A DNA stretch of 52,420 nt from the NCBI GenBank assembly GCA_905182035.1, contig CAJIZL010000026.1:1-52420 (forward strand), written 5' to 3'. Under the pieces are notes generated by a model. That model saw only the letters and a program-made list of their open reading frames with translations. It did not search any database and had not been told where the DNA came from. Made by a program: the position numbers and the translations under genes. The number at the start of each line of letters is the position of its first letter. Positions within the stretch are counted from its first letter, which is position 1. Positions 1 to 9,200 of the stretch are shown here, piece after piece. Origin of the DNA: Oceanospirillaceae bacterium ASP10-02a (GTDB taxonomy: Bacteria > Pseudomonadota > Gammaproteobacteria > Pseudomonadales > Balneatricaceae).

Positions 1-55
1 CTGAAAAACACACCAGAATGATAGAGATAGATACTAAAATAAATAACATATTCAT
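1..55 (-). CDS. ccoS: Partial cbb3 oxidase maturation protein CcoS-like (5' end only)
   Basis: The first 18 codons of a minus-strand gene start at the ATG whose complement is at 53-55 and run off the left edge. They encode a very hydrophobic N-terminus beginning MNMLFILVSISIILV. CcoS (FixS-type) proteins are short single-span membrane proteins that begin just like this and help insert copper or heme into cbb3-type cytochrome oxidase. The call rests mainly on context: on the same strand just upstream lies the decayed 3' end of a P-type ATPase of the CcoI/CopA type, and ccoI-ccoS is the usual gene order. Only the start is visible, so another small membrane protein is possible. Confidence 0.5.
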   Translation of the reverse strand, partial: MNMLFILVSISIILVCFS

Positions 56-67
56 GAAAAATCTCGT

Positions 68-727
68 TTAGAAGCCAGAAGCTAATTCTTCCATACGCTG
101 CCATAAGCCGGCACGTACACCAATGCCATTGGCTTCACAGCGTGCTCGGTAGGCTTCAATGTCGGCAGTACCCGCAACGGTTTTACAGTCGGCAGGTGCT
201 GGGCCTATGGTAATGCGCACTTCGTTCCAAGCTAGGTCACGTTCCCTCGGCTGCAGCAGTCCTCGCAGATGGCCTTGTGGTGTTAGGTCAAAACGGCGCA
301 TGCCACCTTCTAAGTTGTTGAAGTAGATACATACGCTTTGACCGTTTGCTCCGTGTTGCTCTAAGTAACGGGCAATGGCAGGCACTGCAAAAGCACCACA
401 GGCTGTTTTGTGTATACGGATTTCGTTGATGCCTTTGTCTACGGCATGTTTAAAGATGGCTTCAATGTGCACTAAAGCCGGTTGGCCAAGGGCATCATAA
501 ATAAGGCTGTCTTTGCTCTCTACTAGTAATTTAGGTGCTCGGATGCTGGCATCTAAGCCTGCCAAAGAGGTTTCTAATAAATCGCTGTTGGCCAAGCCGT
601 GTTGCATGGCAAAAGTGGCTCGGTGGCCTGCAGTGTTTTGGTCATCTACATTAAAGCCGCGGCTGGCAACCACCCTTTGTATTAGGCTGGTGAGTTGTTC
701 TGCGCTTACGAGTGTGGTGTCGCTCAT
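68..727 (-). CDS. Small Ldh_2-like protein lacking the central domain
   Basis: This 219-residue protein has no obvious full-length family. Its first ~135 residues resemble the N-terminal part of the malate/L-lactate dehydrogenase type 2 (Ldh_2) family: VSAEQL near the start, an HG pair near residue 44 where the family has SHG, and an ALGQ stretch followed by a helix and GINEIRIH. The last ~35 residues (ADIEAYRARCEANGI then LWQRMEELA) resemble the family's C-terminal tail. Ldh_2 enzymes are usually about 340 residues, so roughly 120-150 residues of the central cofactor-binding part are missing. That makes dehydrogenase activity doubtful. It lies between a ccoI remnant and a ccoS-like gene, 12 bp upstream of the latter, so the two may be co-transcribed. 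Function unknown; the family relation is my reading of the sequence. Confidence 0.5.
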   Translation of the reverse strand: MSDTTLVSAEQLTSLIQRVVASRGFNVDDQNTAGHRATFAMQHGLANSDLLETSLAGLDASIRAPKLLVESKDSLIYDALGQPALVHIEAIFKHAVDKGINEIRIHKTACGAFAVPAIARYLEQHGANGQSVCIYFNNLEGGMRRFDLTPQGHLRGLLQPRERDLAWNEVRITIGPAPADCKTVAGTADIEAYRARCEANGIGVRAGLWQRMEELASGF

Positions 728-764
728 TATGAATCCTTTGTGTGCTTGTTATAATGCGTTTTAT

Positions 765-1065
765 CGATTTAAAACGCGTGGCATTGAGTACAACAATTAA
801 TGTACTCACAGACATACCAATGTCGACTCCTCAAGGAGGAATAATGGCTGCGGTGCCTAAGGGCAGTGCGATTAAATTGTACAGCAGCACCCGGGTCAAG
901 TTTCGCTGCATGATAGTATGGGTTTGTTGAGCTTTACGCAATCCTACTTGAATCAAGTTGAAGTCATCTATAAGTAATAGTGCTGGAGTAGTTGACATAC
1001 TTGTCTGTACCAGAGGCCATTGCTAAAGCAGCTGCAGCTGTTCTATGTGATGGCGTTATTGTTGG
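765..1065 (-). pseudogene. ccoI: Decayed 3' end of a CcoI/CopA-type heavy-metal P-type ATPase
   Basis: Read on the minus strand, this stretch between two genes retains the end of a heavy-metal P1B ATPase. Near 1005-1025 it encodes AMASGTD, matching the family's AMGSGTD hinge motif. After a frameshift, another frame gives LLLIDDFNLIQVGLRKAQ, then QRNLTRVLLYNLIALPLG, then PP, a TGA (complement at 831-833), and GMSVSTLIVVLNATR. In intact CcoI/CopA proteins PP is followed by W (TGG), so the TGA looks like a one-base nonsense mutation. The GDGxNDAP region just upstream is not readable and the rest of the gene is absent. CcoI delivers copper to cbb3 oxidase; the ccoS-like gene nearby fits that family. 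The limits given are approximate. The rest of the gap 728-1096 shows nothing else. Confidence 0.75.
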
Positions 1066-1096
1066 CTAATTGTTTTGTATCATTTAAGGGTTGTTT

Positions 1097-1747
1097 ATGG
1101 AATGTATTGAAACAGGTTTTGGCCCAGTGCAGAAATATGGTTCCGGTGCGGTTAATGTGGTTTTTGCTCATGGTTCTGGTATAGGTATGAATCATGAGTT
1201 TATGCAGTCTGTAGTAGCTGCAATGGTCTCAAAAGACTTCACCGTGTATTTGTTTAATTTTGGCTATATGCAACAAATTCAACTGACAGGTACTAAGCGG
1301 CCGCCGCCAGCAGTAGCTAAGCTCGAACTTGAGTTACTGGCATTGCTCAACGAACTGGCCTTACCTGATCCTTTAATTATAGGGGGTAAGTCTTTGGGAG
1401 GTCGTGTAGCTAGTTTGATAGTGGAACAGACAAACGCTTTGGGTTGGTTTGCGTTAGGTTATCCTTTTCACCCCCAGCGAAAACCAGAAACGTTACGAGT
1501 AGAGCATCTGTTAACCAGTCATAAACCAGGGCTAATTGTTCAGGGTACTCGAGATGCTTTGGGCTGTTATGATGAGGTATTGGGTTACAAATTGCCTGCA
1601 CACATCGACTTGTGCTGGCTTTCTGATGTGGACCATAGCTTTAAACCGTTTAAAGCTTCACCCTATAGTCAAATTCAGGCTATTGAACGATCGGTATTAG
1701 ACATTGAGCTATGGGCTCGGTGCACGTTAAAATGCAGAGACACTTAG
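1097..1747 (+). CDS. Alpha/beta hydrolase of the Tex30/KANL3-like type
   Basis: A predicted soluble alpha/beta hydrolase of 216 residues. It has an oxyanion-type HGSG at residues 25-28, the nucleophile elbow GGKSLGG with Ser99, a TRD stretch near residue 153 that would supply the acid, and DVDHSF near residue 182 for the histidine, so the triad looks complete. This pattern is that of the small dienelactone-hydrolase-like family related to Tex30, whose substrate is unknown. I place the start at ATG 1097 because AAGGG at 1086-1090 sits 6 bases before it; the in-frame TTG at 1091 abuts that sequence. A tusA-like gene follows 66 bp downstream on the same strand. Confidence 0.75.
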   Translation: MECIETGFGPVQKYGSGAVNVVFAHGSGIGMNHEFMQSVVAAMVSKDFTVYLFNFGYMQQIQLTGTKRPPPAVAKLELELLALLNELALPDPLIIGGKSLGGRVASLIVEQTNALGWFALGYPFHPQRKPETLRVEHLLTSHKPGLIVQGTRDALGCYDEVLGYKLPAHIDLCWLSDVDHSFKPFKASPYSQIQAIERSVLDIELWARCTLKCRDT

Positions 1748-1813
1748 GTGTAAATGAATTTAAATTGATGACGGCCAAATTTGAACATTGGTAATTGCAG
1801 AGTATAAATAGTG

Positions 1814-2056
1814 ATGCAAGACTCCCACAACATCGACAAATTATTAGACACCACAGGGCTATTTTGTCCAGAGCCCGTAATGATGCTGCACAGCACCTTT
1901 AAAGATATTAAAGTTGGGGATGTAGTTAAAGTGCTGGCTACAGATCCTTCAACGACCCGAGATATTCCTAAATTTTGCCTGTTTTTAGGCCACGAACTAA
2001 TTGAGCAGGGAGAAGCAGACTCTCAGTACCAGTACCTTATTCGCAAAGGTGGCTGA
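1814..2056 (+). CDS. tusA: TusA family sulfurtransferase
   Basis: An 80-residue TusA (SirA) protein, the carrier that takes persulfide sulfur from a cysteine desulfurase and passes it on, classically to TusBCD for 2-thiouridine synthesis in tRNA. The hallmark GLFCPEPVM motif is present with the sulfur-carrying Cys18, and the usual beta-alpha-beta-alpha pattern follows ([15 protein letters not shown], then [11 protein letters not shown]). Length matches the family. A GTG at 1811 directly precedes the ATG used here. It converges with the yheU-like gene, with a 17-bp gap. Confidence 0.88.
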   Translation: MQDSHNIDKLLDTTGLFCPEPVMMLHSTFKDIKVGDVVKVLATDPSTTRDIPKFCLFLGHELIEQGEADSQYQYLIRKGG

Positions 2057-2073
2057 CATCAGCTAATAGCAGA

Positions 2074-2292
2074 TTAGTCAGTAAACTGTTCGGCAGGTAC
2101 GATATTTACGGATTCATGGAGCTCACTGTACACCACGATGATTCGTTTTTGTTGTAGCTGTATTTGCAGCTGAGCCACCTTATCTGCCAAGCTGGTCTCA
2201 TAAGCGCCATAGTCTGTGCCATCGCGACTAGCGAACTCTTCTAATAAGTGGTTTAAAGTATCTGCATTTATATTTTGCCAAGGCACGATCAT
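2074..2292 (-). CDS. yheU: YheU family (UPF0270) protein
   Basis: A 72-residue protein matching the UPF0270/YheU family over its whole length: it begins MIVPWQNI, has GTDYG around residues 25-29 and an SELHESVNI stretch near residue 56, the diagnostic positions of the family. The biochemical role is unknown. It is the last gene of a minus-strand run with the lipoprotein (14-bp gap) and the 163-residue protein upstream. Confidence 0.88.
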   Translation of the reverse strand: MIVPWQNINADTLNHLLEEFASRDGTDYGAYETSLADKVAQLQIQLQQKRIIVVYSELHESVNIVPAEQFTD

Positions 2293-2306
2293 GAATAAAT
2301 CCGTTG

Positions 2307-2906
2307 TTAACTTTTAGGTGAACAAAAATCTAGCTGGCTGCGATAACGCTGCGCTTGATTGGCAACATTTTTGGCTACGTTTAATAACCAGGGCTTAGCC
2401 AAGTAGGATTTTTTGGCAAAACCACCATTGCCTTCGTGGTAAGCCAAGTACAGATTGTAAGCATCGTTTGGGTGTATTTTATTGAGACGCACGGAGCGCT
2501 TGTTATACCAGCCTACAAAGTCAATGGCGTCGTTAAAATTAGTACGTTGAGCATCGCTATGACCGGTCAGTTGTTTGTACAATATCCAAGTACCGTTAAT
2601 TGCTTGGGGGTAGCCATAAGCACTGGAAAGATGGCGGCCTGGAATAATGCCTAATATCCTTTTGCGGGGCGGTCTTGCTGTGGCATTAAAACCTGATTCA
2701 TGTTTTATGAACGCCATACTAATAGACTGATCAATGTGCCATTGTTGTTCAGAAGCAATGGCGCTGGTTTGCCAGCTTTCAAACTGCGCGAAAATACCGC
2801 ACACGTTATCTGGCGTGTGCGGTTTACCAGTGGTTCCGCCTATGGTGCTGCATGCACTCACTAACAGTAAAAGTAGGCTTGATAAAAAAGCTCTAGAGTA
2901 TATCAC
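2307..2906 (-). CDS. Lipoprotein with a transglycosylase SLT-like domain
   Basis: A 199-residue protein with a lipoprotein signal: MIYSRAFLSSLLLLLVSAC, with lipobox LVSAC and lipidated Cys19. It is therefore expected to be attached to a membrane facing the periplasm. The mature part has features of the lysozyme-like SLT fold: FIKHESGF around residues 66-73 with the likely catalytic Glu, SSAYGYPQAI where SLT enzymes have a GLMQ-like segment, and NLYLAYHEGNGGF toward the end. A role in cutting or remodelling peptidoglycan is likely but not proven. Its start overlaps the end of the upstream 163-residue gene by 14 bp, so the two are probably translated together. Confidence 0.8.
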   Translation of the reverse strand: MIYSRAFLSSLLLLLVSACSTIGGTTGKPHTPDNVCGIFAQFESWQTSAIASEQQWHIDQSISMAFIKHESGFNATARPPRKRILGIIPGRHLSSAYGYPQAINGTWILYKQLTGHSDAQRTNFNDAIDFVGWYNKRSVRLNKIHPNDAYNLYLAYHEGNGGFAKKSYLAKPWLLNVAKNVANQAQRYRSQLDFCSPKS

Positions 2907-3384
2907 TACGTCTGGCCCAACACAGTTGCATGAGCCGCACTTGGTCTTCGGCTTGTAATAGGTCTAAGCCCGTTTCATGGGCTAAATCCTGTAATTCATC
3001 ACGCCAGTCATGGCCGAGAAGCTCCCTAATGTCTTGCTGGCTGGTGGAGATTTCAAACGCTAGTTCAATATCCAACGCGTCCACTAAATGTTCTAGGCCT
3101 TGGGCTGGTGAGAAATCACCATGGCCCACCACATGACTGGCATCTAAGTCGTCATTCATCTCCAATAAAACGTCTTTTACTGAGTGGCCTAGGGCAGTGA
3201 CGGTTTCATCACTGATATGATCGCTATAACACAGGTGTGGCGGCCAGTTGTCATCCGCTAAAATGAGGCTAGACTTAATACTCCCATCGGGCAGGGTCCA
3301 AGCTGCTACAATGGGGTAGTAAGGTGGTTCTGGACATGTTTCAACAGCAATAAATAACGCTAGGCTTAGATCGATCATAGGCAT
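2893..3384 (-). CDS. Hypothetical protein, RNase-H/DnaQ-fold-like, probably catalytically degenerate
   Basis: A 163-residue acidic protein. It starts with a hydrophobic strand (IDLSLALFIAVET) followed by a second strand (PIVAAWTLPDG), a layout seen in DEDD 3'-5' exonuclease-like proteins, and has ASHVVGHGDFSPAQGLEHLV where such proteins place motif II. The expected first acidic pair is only partly present (VET), so activity is uncertain. A second in-frame ATG lies at 3378. The gene heads the minus-strand run with the lipoprotein and yheU and diverges from acs. Function not known; the fold is a tentative reading. Confidence 0.45.
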   Translation of the reverse strand: MPMIDLSLALFIAVETCPEPPYYPIVAAWTLPDGSIKSSLILADDNWPPHLCYSDHISDETVTALGHSVKDVLLEMNDDLDASHVVGHGDFSPAQGLEHLVDALDIELAFEISTSQQDIRELLGHDWRDELQDLAHETGLDLLQAEDQVRLMQLCWARRSDIL

Positions 3385-3558
3385 TAGGGATAATAATTAG
3401 AGTAGATAATATCAAATGATGGCGTATGCCTTAACGCAAGGCAAGATAAGTTTAGCAGATGAAGACCAATATTAAGCCAAAGTAGTATTTTAATATGGCC
3501 CACAACTTGATATAAATAGTAGGTTAAACCTCTTGCCCTACAAATTAGGAACCATTAA

Positions 3559-5499
3559 ATGAGTGAAGTGAAGACATATCCAGCAGATGCATTGATTGCT
3601 CAAACCTCTGGTTTGAACCAACAAAAACGTGAAGCGATGTATCAACAGTCTGTTGCAGAAGCAGAAGAATTCTGGCGCCAGCAGGGCAAGCGACTTGACT
3701 GGATTAAGGCGCCTACTAAAATTAAGAATACCCGGTTTACACCTAACGATGTCTCCATAGAGTGGTATGCAGACGGTCAATTGAACGTGGCCGCGAACTG
3801 TTTAGATCGCCATTTAGAAAACCATGGTGAAGAAATTGCCATTATTTGGGAAGGCGACGATCCAAGTCAGTCGCGCCATATCAGTTACCGAGAATTGCAT
3901 CAGGAAGTGTGTCAGTTTAGTAATGCACTGCTGGCCCAAGGAGCGAAGAAAGGCGACGTCATCACCTTATATATGCCAATGATTCCGGAAGTGGCAGTGG
4001 CCATGTTAGCTTGTGCTCGCATTGGTGCTGTACATTCAGTAATTTTTGGTGGCTTTTCTCCTGATGCTATTGCTGGCCGAGTACAAGGTGCTAATAGCAA
4101 TATCGTCATCACCGTTGATGAAGGCTTGCGTGGCGGCAAAACAATTGGCCTTAAAGCTAACGTAGATGCCGGTCTAGTCAATGTTGATTGTGTGGACACA
4201 GTAATCGTGGTTAAACGCACGGGGGCTGATATCAATTGGGTGCAAGGCCGAGACGTTTGGTATGGTGATATTGTTGCTCCCGCTGCCACCTATCATGAGC
4301 CCGAAGTGATGGCGGCAGAAGACCCGCTTTTTATTCTTTATACTTCGGGTTCTACCGGTCAGCCTAAAGGGTTAGAGCACACCACGGCAGGCTATTTAGT
4401 CTGGAGCGCCATGACTCACGAAATGGTATTCGATTATAAGCCAGGTGATATTTATTGGTGTACCGCTGACGTTGGTTGGATTACTGGCCACAGTTATATT
4501 GTTTACGGGCCACTGGCTAACCGCGCCACCACACTAATGTTTGAAGGTGTGCCAAACTATCCAACTAATGCACGTTTTGGTCAAGTGATTGAAAAGCACA
4601 AGGTTAATCAGTTTTACACAGCCCCAACGGCTATACGTGCGTTGATGCAACATGGCGATGATGTTTTATCAGGCTCTGATGTGTCTAGTATTCGTGTTCT
4701 GGGTAGTGTGGGCGAACCTATAAATCCACAAGCGTGGCTTTGGTATAGGCGCATCTTTAGCACGGGTGATGTGCCAGTAGTTGATACCTATTGGCAAACG
4801 GAAACTGGTGGGCACATGATTACGCCGTTGCCAGGGGCTGTGGATACTAAGCCAGGTTCAGCAACCTTGCCATTTTTTGGTGTACAACCAGCAATTGTCG
4901 ACAATGAAGGCCGTGAGCTAGAAGGTGCAACTGAAGGCAACCTTGTTATTAAAGACAGTTGGCCAGGCCAGGCCAGATCTATTTGGGGTAACCATGAGCG
5001 GTTTGAAGAAACGTACTTCTCAACCTTTAAAAACTATTACTTTACAGGTGACGGTGCACGACGTGACGAAGACGGTTACTATTGGATCACAGGGCGTGTG
5101 GATGATGTGCTCAATGTTTCTGGTCATCGTATGGGCACGGCTGAGATAGAAAGTGCTTTGGTCGCCCACAAGTCAGTTTGTGAAGCTGCAGTGGTAGGCT
5201 ATCCCCATGAAATTAAGGGTCAAGGTATCTACTGTTATGTCACCTTGCAAGATGGCGTTGATAATAGCCCTGAACTCCTGAAGGAACTGAGGCAGTGGGT
5301 CAGAACAGAGATTGGTCCGATTGCGACACCGGATTTAATCCAATTTTCACCTAACTTGCCAAAAACTCGTTCAGGAAAAATTATGCGTCGTATATTGCGT
5401 AAGATAGCAGCGAACGATTATGGTGAATTGGGGGATACGTCGACTTTATCCGACCCAAGTGTGGTGACTGAGCTCATTGATAATCGCTGCACCAAATAG
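3559..5499 (+). CDS. acs: Acetyl-CoA synthetase (AMP-forming)
   Basis: Acs activates acetate with ATP and CoA to acetyl-CoA through an acetyl-AMP intermediate, letting the cell use acetate at low concentration. The protein is 646 residues, close to the usual ~650. It carries the adenylate-forming P-loop [11 protein letters not shown] near residue 261, [10 protein letters not shown] near 412, and the C-terminal [11 protein letters not shown] with Lys607, the lysine whose acetylation silences the enzyme in well-studied homologues. AGGA at 3547-3550 sits 8 bases before the ATG. A LuxR-type regulator follows 36 bp downstream, and a CrbS-like kinase and acetate-type symporter lie just beyond. The upstream 174-bp gap (3385-3558) is divergent and must hold its promoter, but I could not pick a convincing one. 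Confidence 0.97.
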   Translation: MSEVKTYPADALIAQTSGLNQQKREAMYQQSVAEAEEFWRQQGKRLDWIKAPTKIKNTRFTPNDVSIEWYADGQLNVAANCLDRHLENHGEEIAIIWEGDDPSQSRHISYRELHQEVCQFSNALLAQGAKKGDVITLYMPMIPEVAVAMLACARIGAVHSVIFGGFSPDAIAGRVQGANSNIVITVDEGLRGGKTIGLKANVDAGLVNVDCVDTVIVVKRTGADINWVQGRDVWYGDIVAPAATYHEPEVMAAEDPLFILYTSGSTGQPKGLEHTTAGYLVWSAMTHEMVFDYKPGDIYWCTADVGWITGHSYIVYGPLANRATTLMFEGVPNYPTNARFGQVIEKHKVNQFYTAPTAIRALMQHGDDVLSGSDVSSIRVLGSVGEPINPQAWLWYRRIFSTGDVPVVDTYWQTETGGHMITPLPGAVDTKPGSATLPFFGVQPAIVDNEGRELEGATEGNLVIKDSWPGQARSIWGNHERFEETYFSTFKNYYFTGDGARRDEDGYYWITGRVDDVLNVSGHRMGTAEIESALVAHKSVCEAAVVGYPHEIKGQGIYCYVTLQDGVDNSPELLKELRQWVRTEIGPIATPDLIQFSPNLPKTRSGKIMRRILRKIAANDYGELGDTSTLSDPSVVTELIDNRCTK

Positions 5500-5535
5500 C
5501 TTAATAGTGTTTTACATGTTTTAGGAGGTGCGTTT

Positions 5536-6198
5536 ATGTCTAATAGCTACACCATTATCGTAGCTGATGACCATCCGTTGTTTCGGGTGGCGTTAACTCA
5601 GGCTATTGGTGCTCAAGTGGAAGGTGCTAACGTGTTAGAAGCAGAGCACCTGAAACACTTAGAACACCAAATGCGTAATGAAATAGACTTGGTACTGTTA
5701 GATCTGCATATGCCTGGTGCCAATGGCTTTTCTGGGCTCATTTACTTGCGTACGCATTTTCCAAGCGTGCCAGTGGTGGTGGTTTCAGGCAATGAACAGG
5801 CCAGTGTCATTCACCGTGCTATGCATTTTGGTGCAGCCGGTTTTATTCCTAAGTCGTCTTCTATGACAGATATTATTGACGCTATTCAGATAGTGCTTAA
5901 CGGCGGCCAATGGCTGCCGCCAGACTTACCAGAAGTAAACCAACAAATGGATGCCCAGGACAGTAAGTTTGCCGATCAGCTATCTAGCTTAACACCACAG
6001 CAGTTTAAGGTGATGGTAATGCTTACAGAAGGTTTGCTTAATAAACAAATAGCTTATGAACTCAGTGTTTCGGAGGCTACTATTAAGGCCCACGTAACCG
6101 CAATATTGCGCAAGCTTGGGGTATATAGCAGAACTCAGGCAGTGATTATGGCTGGCCATTTACGTATTGAACACCCTCAAGATCAGCCTGTTAAGTAA
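5536..6198 (+). CDS. LuxR/NarL-type response regulator, CrbR-like
   Basis: A 220-residue response regulator. The receiver domain (1-125) has the acidic pocket ADDH at 10-13, phosphoacceptor Asp56 in LLDLHMPG and the conserved Lys in FIPKSS. The C-terminal 150-210 is a LuxR-type helix-turn-helix (LTPQQFKVMVMLTEGLLNKQ, then SEATIKAHVTAILRKL). A very strong ribosome binding site, TAGGAGGTG, precedes it. Placed between acs and a convergent CrbS-like kinase only 4 bp away, it is most likely the partner of that kinase and the activator of acs, as CrbR is in Vibrio and its counterparts (ErdR/AgmR-like) are in Pseudomonas. The pairing is inferred from position. Confidence 0.9.
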   Translation: MSNSYTIIVADDHPLFRVALTQAIGAQVEGANVLEAEHLKHLEHQMRNEIDLVLLDLHMPGANGFSGLIYLRTHFPSVPVVVVSGNEQASVIHRAMHFGAAGFIPKSSSMTDIIDAIQIVLNGGQWLPPDLPEVNQQMDAQDSKFADQLSSLTPQQFKVMVMLTEGLLNKQIAYELSVSEATIKAHVTAILRKLGVYSRTQAVIMAGHLRIEHPQDQPVK

Positions 6199-6202
6199 GT
6201 TT

Positions 6203-9200
6203 TTACCTTAGGCGGCTTAGGGTGGCCCTAAGCGCTGCAGGCTTTAAGGGTTTGTTCAGTAGCAGCGTATCTTCGTCTGCTATCAACTTAGCCACTTCTT
6301 CAGTGCGATCCGCAGTAATGCAAATAGCCGGTATTTGGCTTTGGTAAACTTGCCTGATCCTAGCAATAGCAGCCGTACCCGTCTGTCCTTGCTCTAAGTG
6401 ATAATCGGCTAAAATAACATTAGGCTGTACGTCTGCGTCTACTAGGTGCTGCAATGCTTGAGACATGTCAAGGGCAGTTATTACTGTGCACCCCCAGCCA
6501 CTTAATAATTGCTTCATTCCCAGCAGGATGGATGTTTCGTTGTCGATACACAACACGGTCATATTTGTTAGACCTCCCTCCCCACCACCGTATTGGTTAT
6601 TTGTTGTGGCTTTAGTGACAACCTTTTGGCGATCGCCGAGAGGTACAATGATGCCAAATAAGCTACCTTTACCTTGCCACGATTTGATCGTCAAAGGATG
6701 ATCTAATAATCTGGCAGTACGGTCAGCTATAGCTAGTCCCAAGCCAAACCCCCTTACACTATGGGTGGCAGGGTGATCTAGGCGTTTAAACTCTTCAAAT
6801 ACTTCATTGAGCTTTTGTGGGGCAATACCGATTCCCGTATCCCAAACCTGAATTTCGATGGCATTTTGCTTTAGTCTGCAGCCCAGTAGGACTTTACCTT
6901 TTGGTGTATAACGCATGGCATTAGTTAGAAAGTTTTGCACGATCCGACGTAAGTGTTGTTCATCGCTGTGAACCGTTGCATGACATGGGACGTAGCTAAA
7001 CTGAATGCCTTTTTGTTGGCATAACAAGGTGAGTTCAGCGGCTAGTTTCTGTAACATTTTGTCAATTGGGAAATGGCTCAGTTTGGGAGAAAGAGTGCCT
7101 GCATCTAGCTTAGAAATTTCAATCAAAGTGCTGATGAGTTCCTCAGCAGCCCCTAAGGAATCATCTAGGTGGTGCAGGGTATTGGCTAGTTCGCCCGTAG
7201 GATGCTGCTGCGCCAAAGACGAAGAAAATAATTTTGCTGCGTTAAGAGGTTGCATTAAGTCATGGCTGGCAGCTGCTAAAAATCGTGTCTTACTTTGGTT
7301 AGCTTGGTCGGCCCCTATTTTGGCTCGGCTTAATTGATCGTTGGCCACTACCAACGCTTTGGTGCGGTCTTCTACCCGCTGCTCTAGGGTTTCGTTGGTT
7401 TCTTTTAAGGCAGCTTCGGTACGTTTATGGTTGGTGATATCCATATAGGTGTTTACGTATCCACCTCCTAGCATGGCATTGCCTCGTACTTCAAACACTG
7501 CACCATCAGCTCTATAGCGCAGGTGGGTATTGGTAATGCCTTGTTGCAGGGTGTTTAGACGCTGTTCAACTCGTTGTTCAAGGGCTCCTGCGCCGTAGTC
7601 TCCGTTAATAGCGTTGTGCCGAATGACGTCCACAATAGGCCTGCCGATGGTAATAAGACCTTCAGGAAATTGAAACATTTCTTGATAACGTTGGTTCCAA
7701 ACCACTAAGCGCATGTCTTTGTCCACAACACTGATACCTTGGTCAATGTGTTCAATTGTGGATTGCAGCATGGAACGATTAAATTTGTAAAGGGCTGAAG
7801 CTTCGTCGGCAATGGATACCACGTCACCTAGGTGCATTTCAGTACCCAGCAAGCTAGAAGCGACAATGATTCGTGCTGAGGATGCCCCGATAATACCTGC
7901 TAACAGACGTTCGGCGTAGGTGGCTAGAGGTTGGTCTATGGGGTCGTTGGGGTTAAGTTCTCGGTTTTGTGCAAGGGAAAATTGGTGAAAGGCCTCATGG
8001 GTGCGATTTGATCCCAAAAAACGTTCGCAAAGGATTTGAAGGTCACTAAAGCGAGTGTTTTCGAAACCAGTCTCAGGGGTGACGATAGAGTGGCTTAACC
8101 TTAAATCGACAAAATGGTCGGCCTGAATTCGATCTTGCAAGCCGGTTTGAGTCAATCGAGATACCCATACAAAGGCCAACGTATTCAAGCTCAGGGATAA
8201 CAAAGTGGCGTGAGTGATTGGGTCAAACCCATTAAGCCCAAACATAGACGTGGGCCTGAGCCAACTTAAACCAAATAGACCTTGCTCTACCAAACTTAAG
8301 GTATCAAATCCTAGACCACTGAGGTTTGGAACCATAAGGGTGTAAATCCAAACGGTGAAACCGATACCTAGGCCTGCTAATGCTCCATAGCGATTACCTT
8401 GGCGCCAAAACACGGCACCAATCAGCGCTGGGGCAAATTGGGCCACTGCAACAAACGCCGTTAAACCCAAAGATACTAAGCTTTTGCCGTCGCCGATCAA
8501 CAAAAAATAGCCATAGGCTGCCAGTAACATAGCAATAATGACCACGCGGCGAACCCTCAGCAATAAGCGACCAATGTTTTTATCTTCAGATGCTTGTAGC
8601 GGTGATAAATGGAAGATCACAGGCATGATGATGTCGTTACAAATCATTGTACTTATAGAAACTGTGGCAACAATAACCATGCCCGTGGCAGCGGAAAGGC
8701 CACCGATATACGCTAAGGTAGCTAAACTGTGGGCCCCCTGGCTAAGTGGGACCATTAATACGTAGGTATCTGTGGCGATGCCCAGGCCGTCAAAAAGAAA
8801 GTTGCCAGCCGCAGCAATAGGGAGCATAAAAATACAGAAAATGACTAAATAGAGAGGAAATAACCACCGCGCTGTATGCAAGTCATTGGGGTTGGTGTTT
8901 TCAACAATACCCACCTGAAATTGTCGAGGTAGGCAAAGCATAGCTAGTAAAGCCAGCAAAGTTTCGGTGAGGAAACTAATTCTTAATGGGTTGAAGTCAT
9001 CTAGTTTTTGCTGCAACCCACTGTCGTTTATATGGTTGCTGAGGTCACCAATGCCATTAAATAAGCTAAACGTCACAAAAATGCCTACCGCAACAAAAGC
9101 TACAAGCTTCACGATCGATTCAAAGGCAATGGCTAACATCATACCCCGGTGGTGTTCACTGGTGTCTATTTGACGGGTACCAAATAAAATCGCAAATGCG

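Noticed and set aside
843..930. A 28-codon plus-strand ORF with a perfect-looking AAGGAGGA ribosome site
   Set aside because: It is antisense to the ccoI remnant; the apparent ribosome site is the complement of its Pro-Pro-stop codons, and the peptide has no family features.
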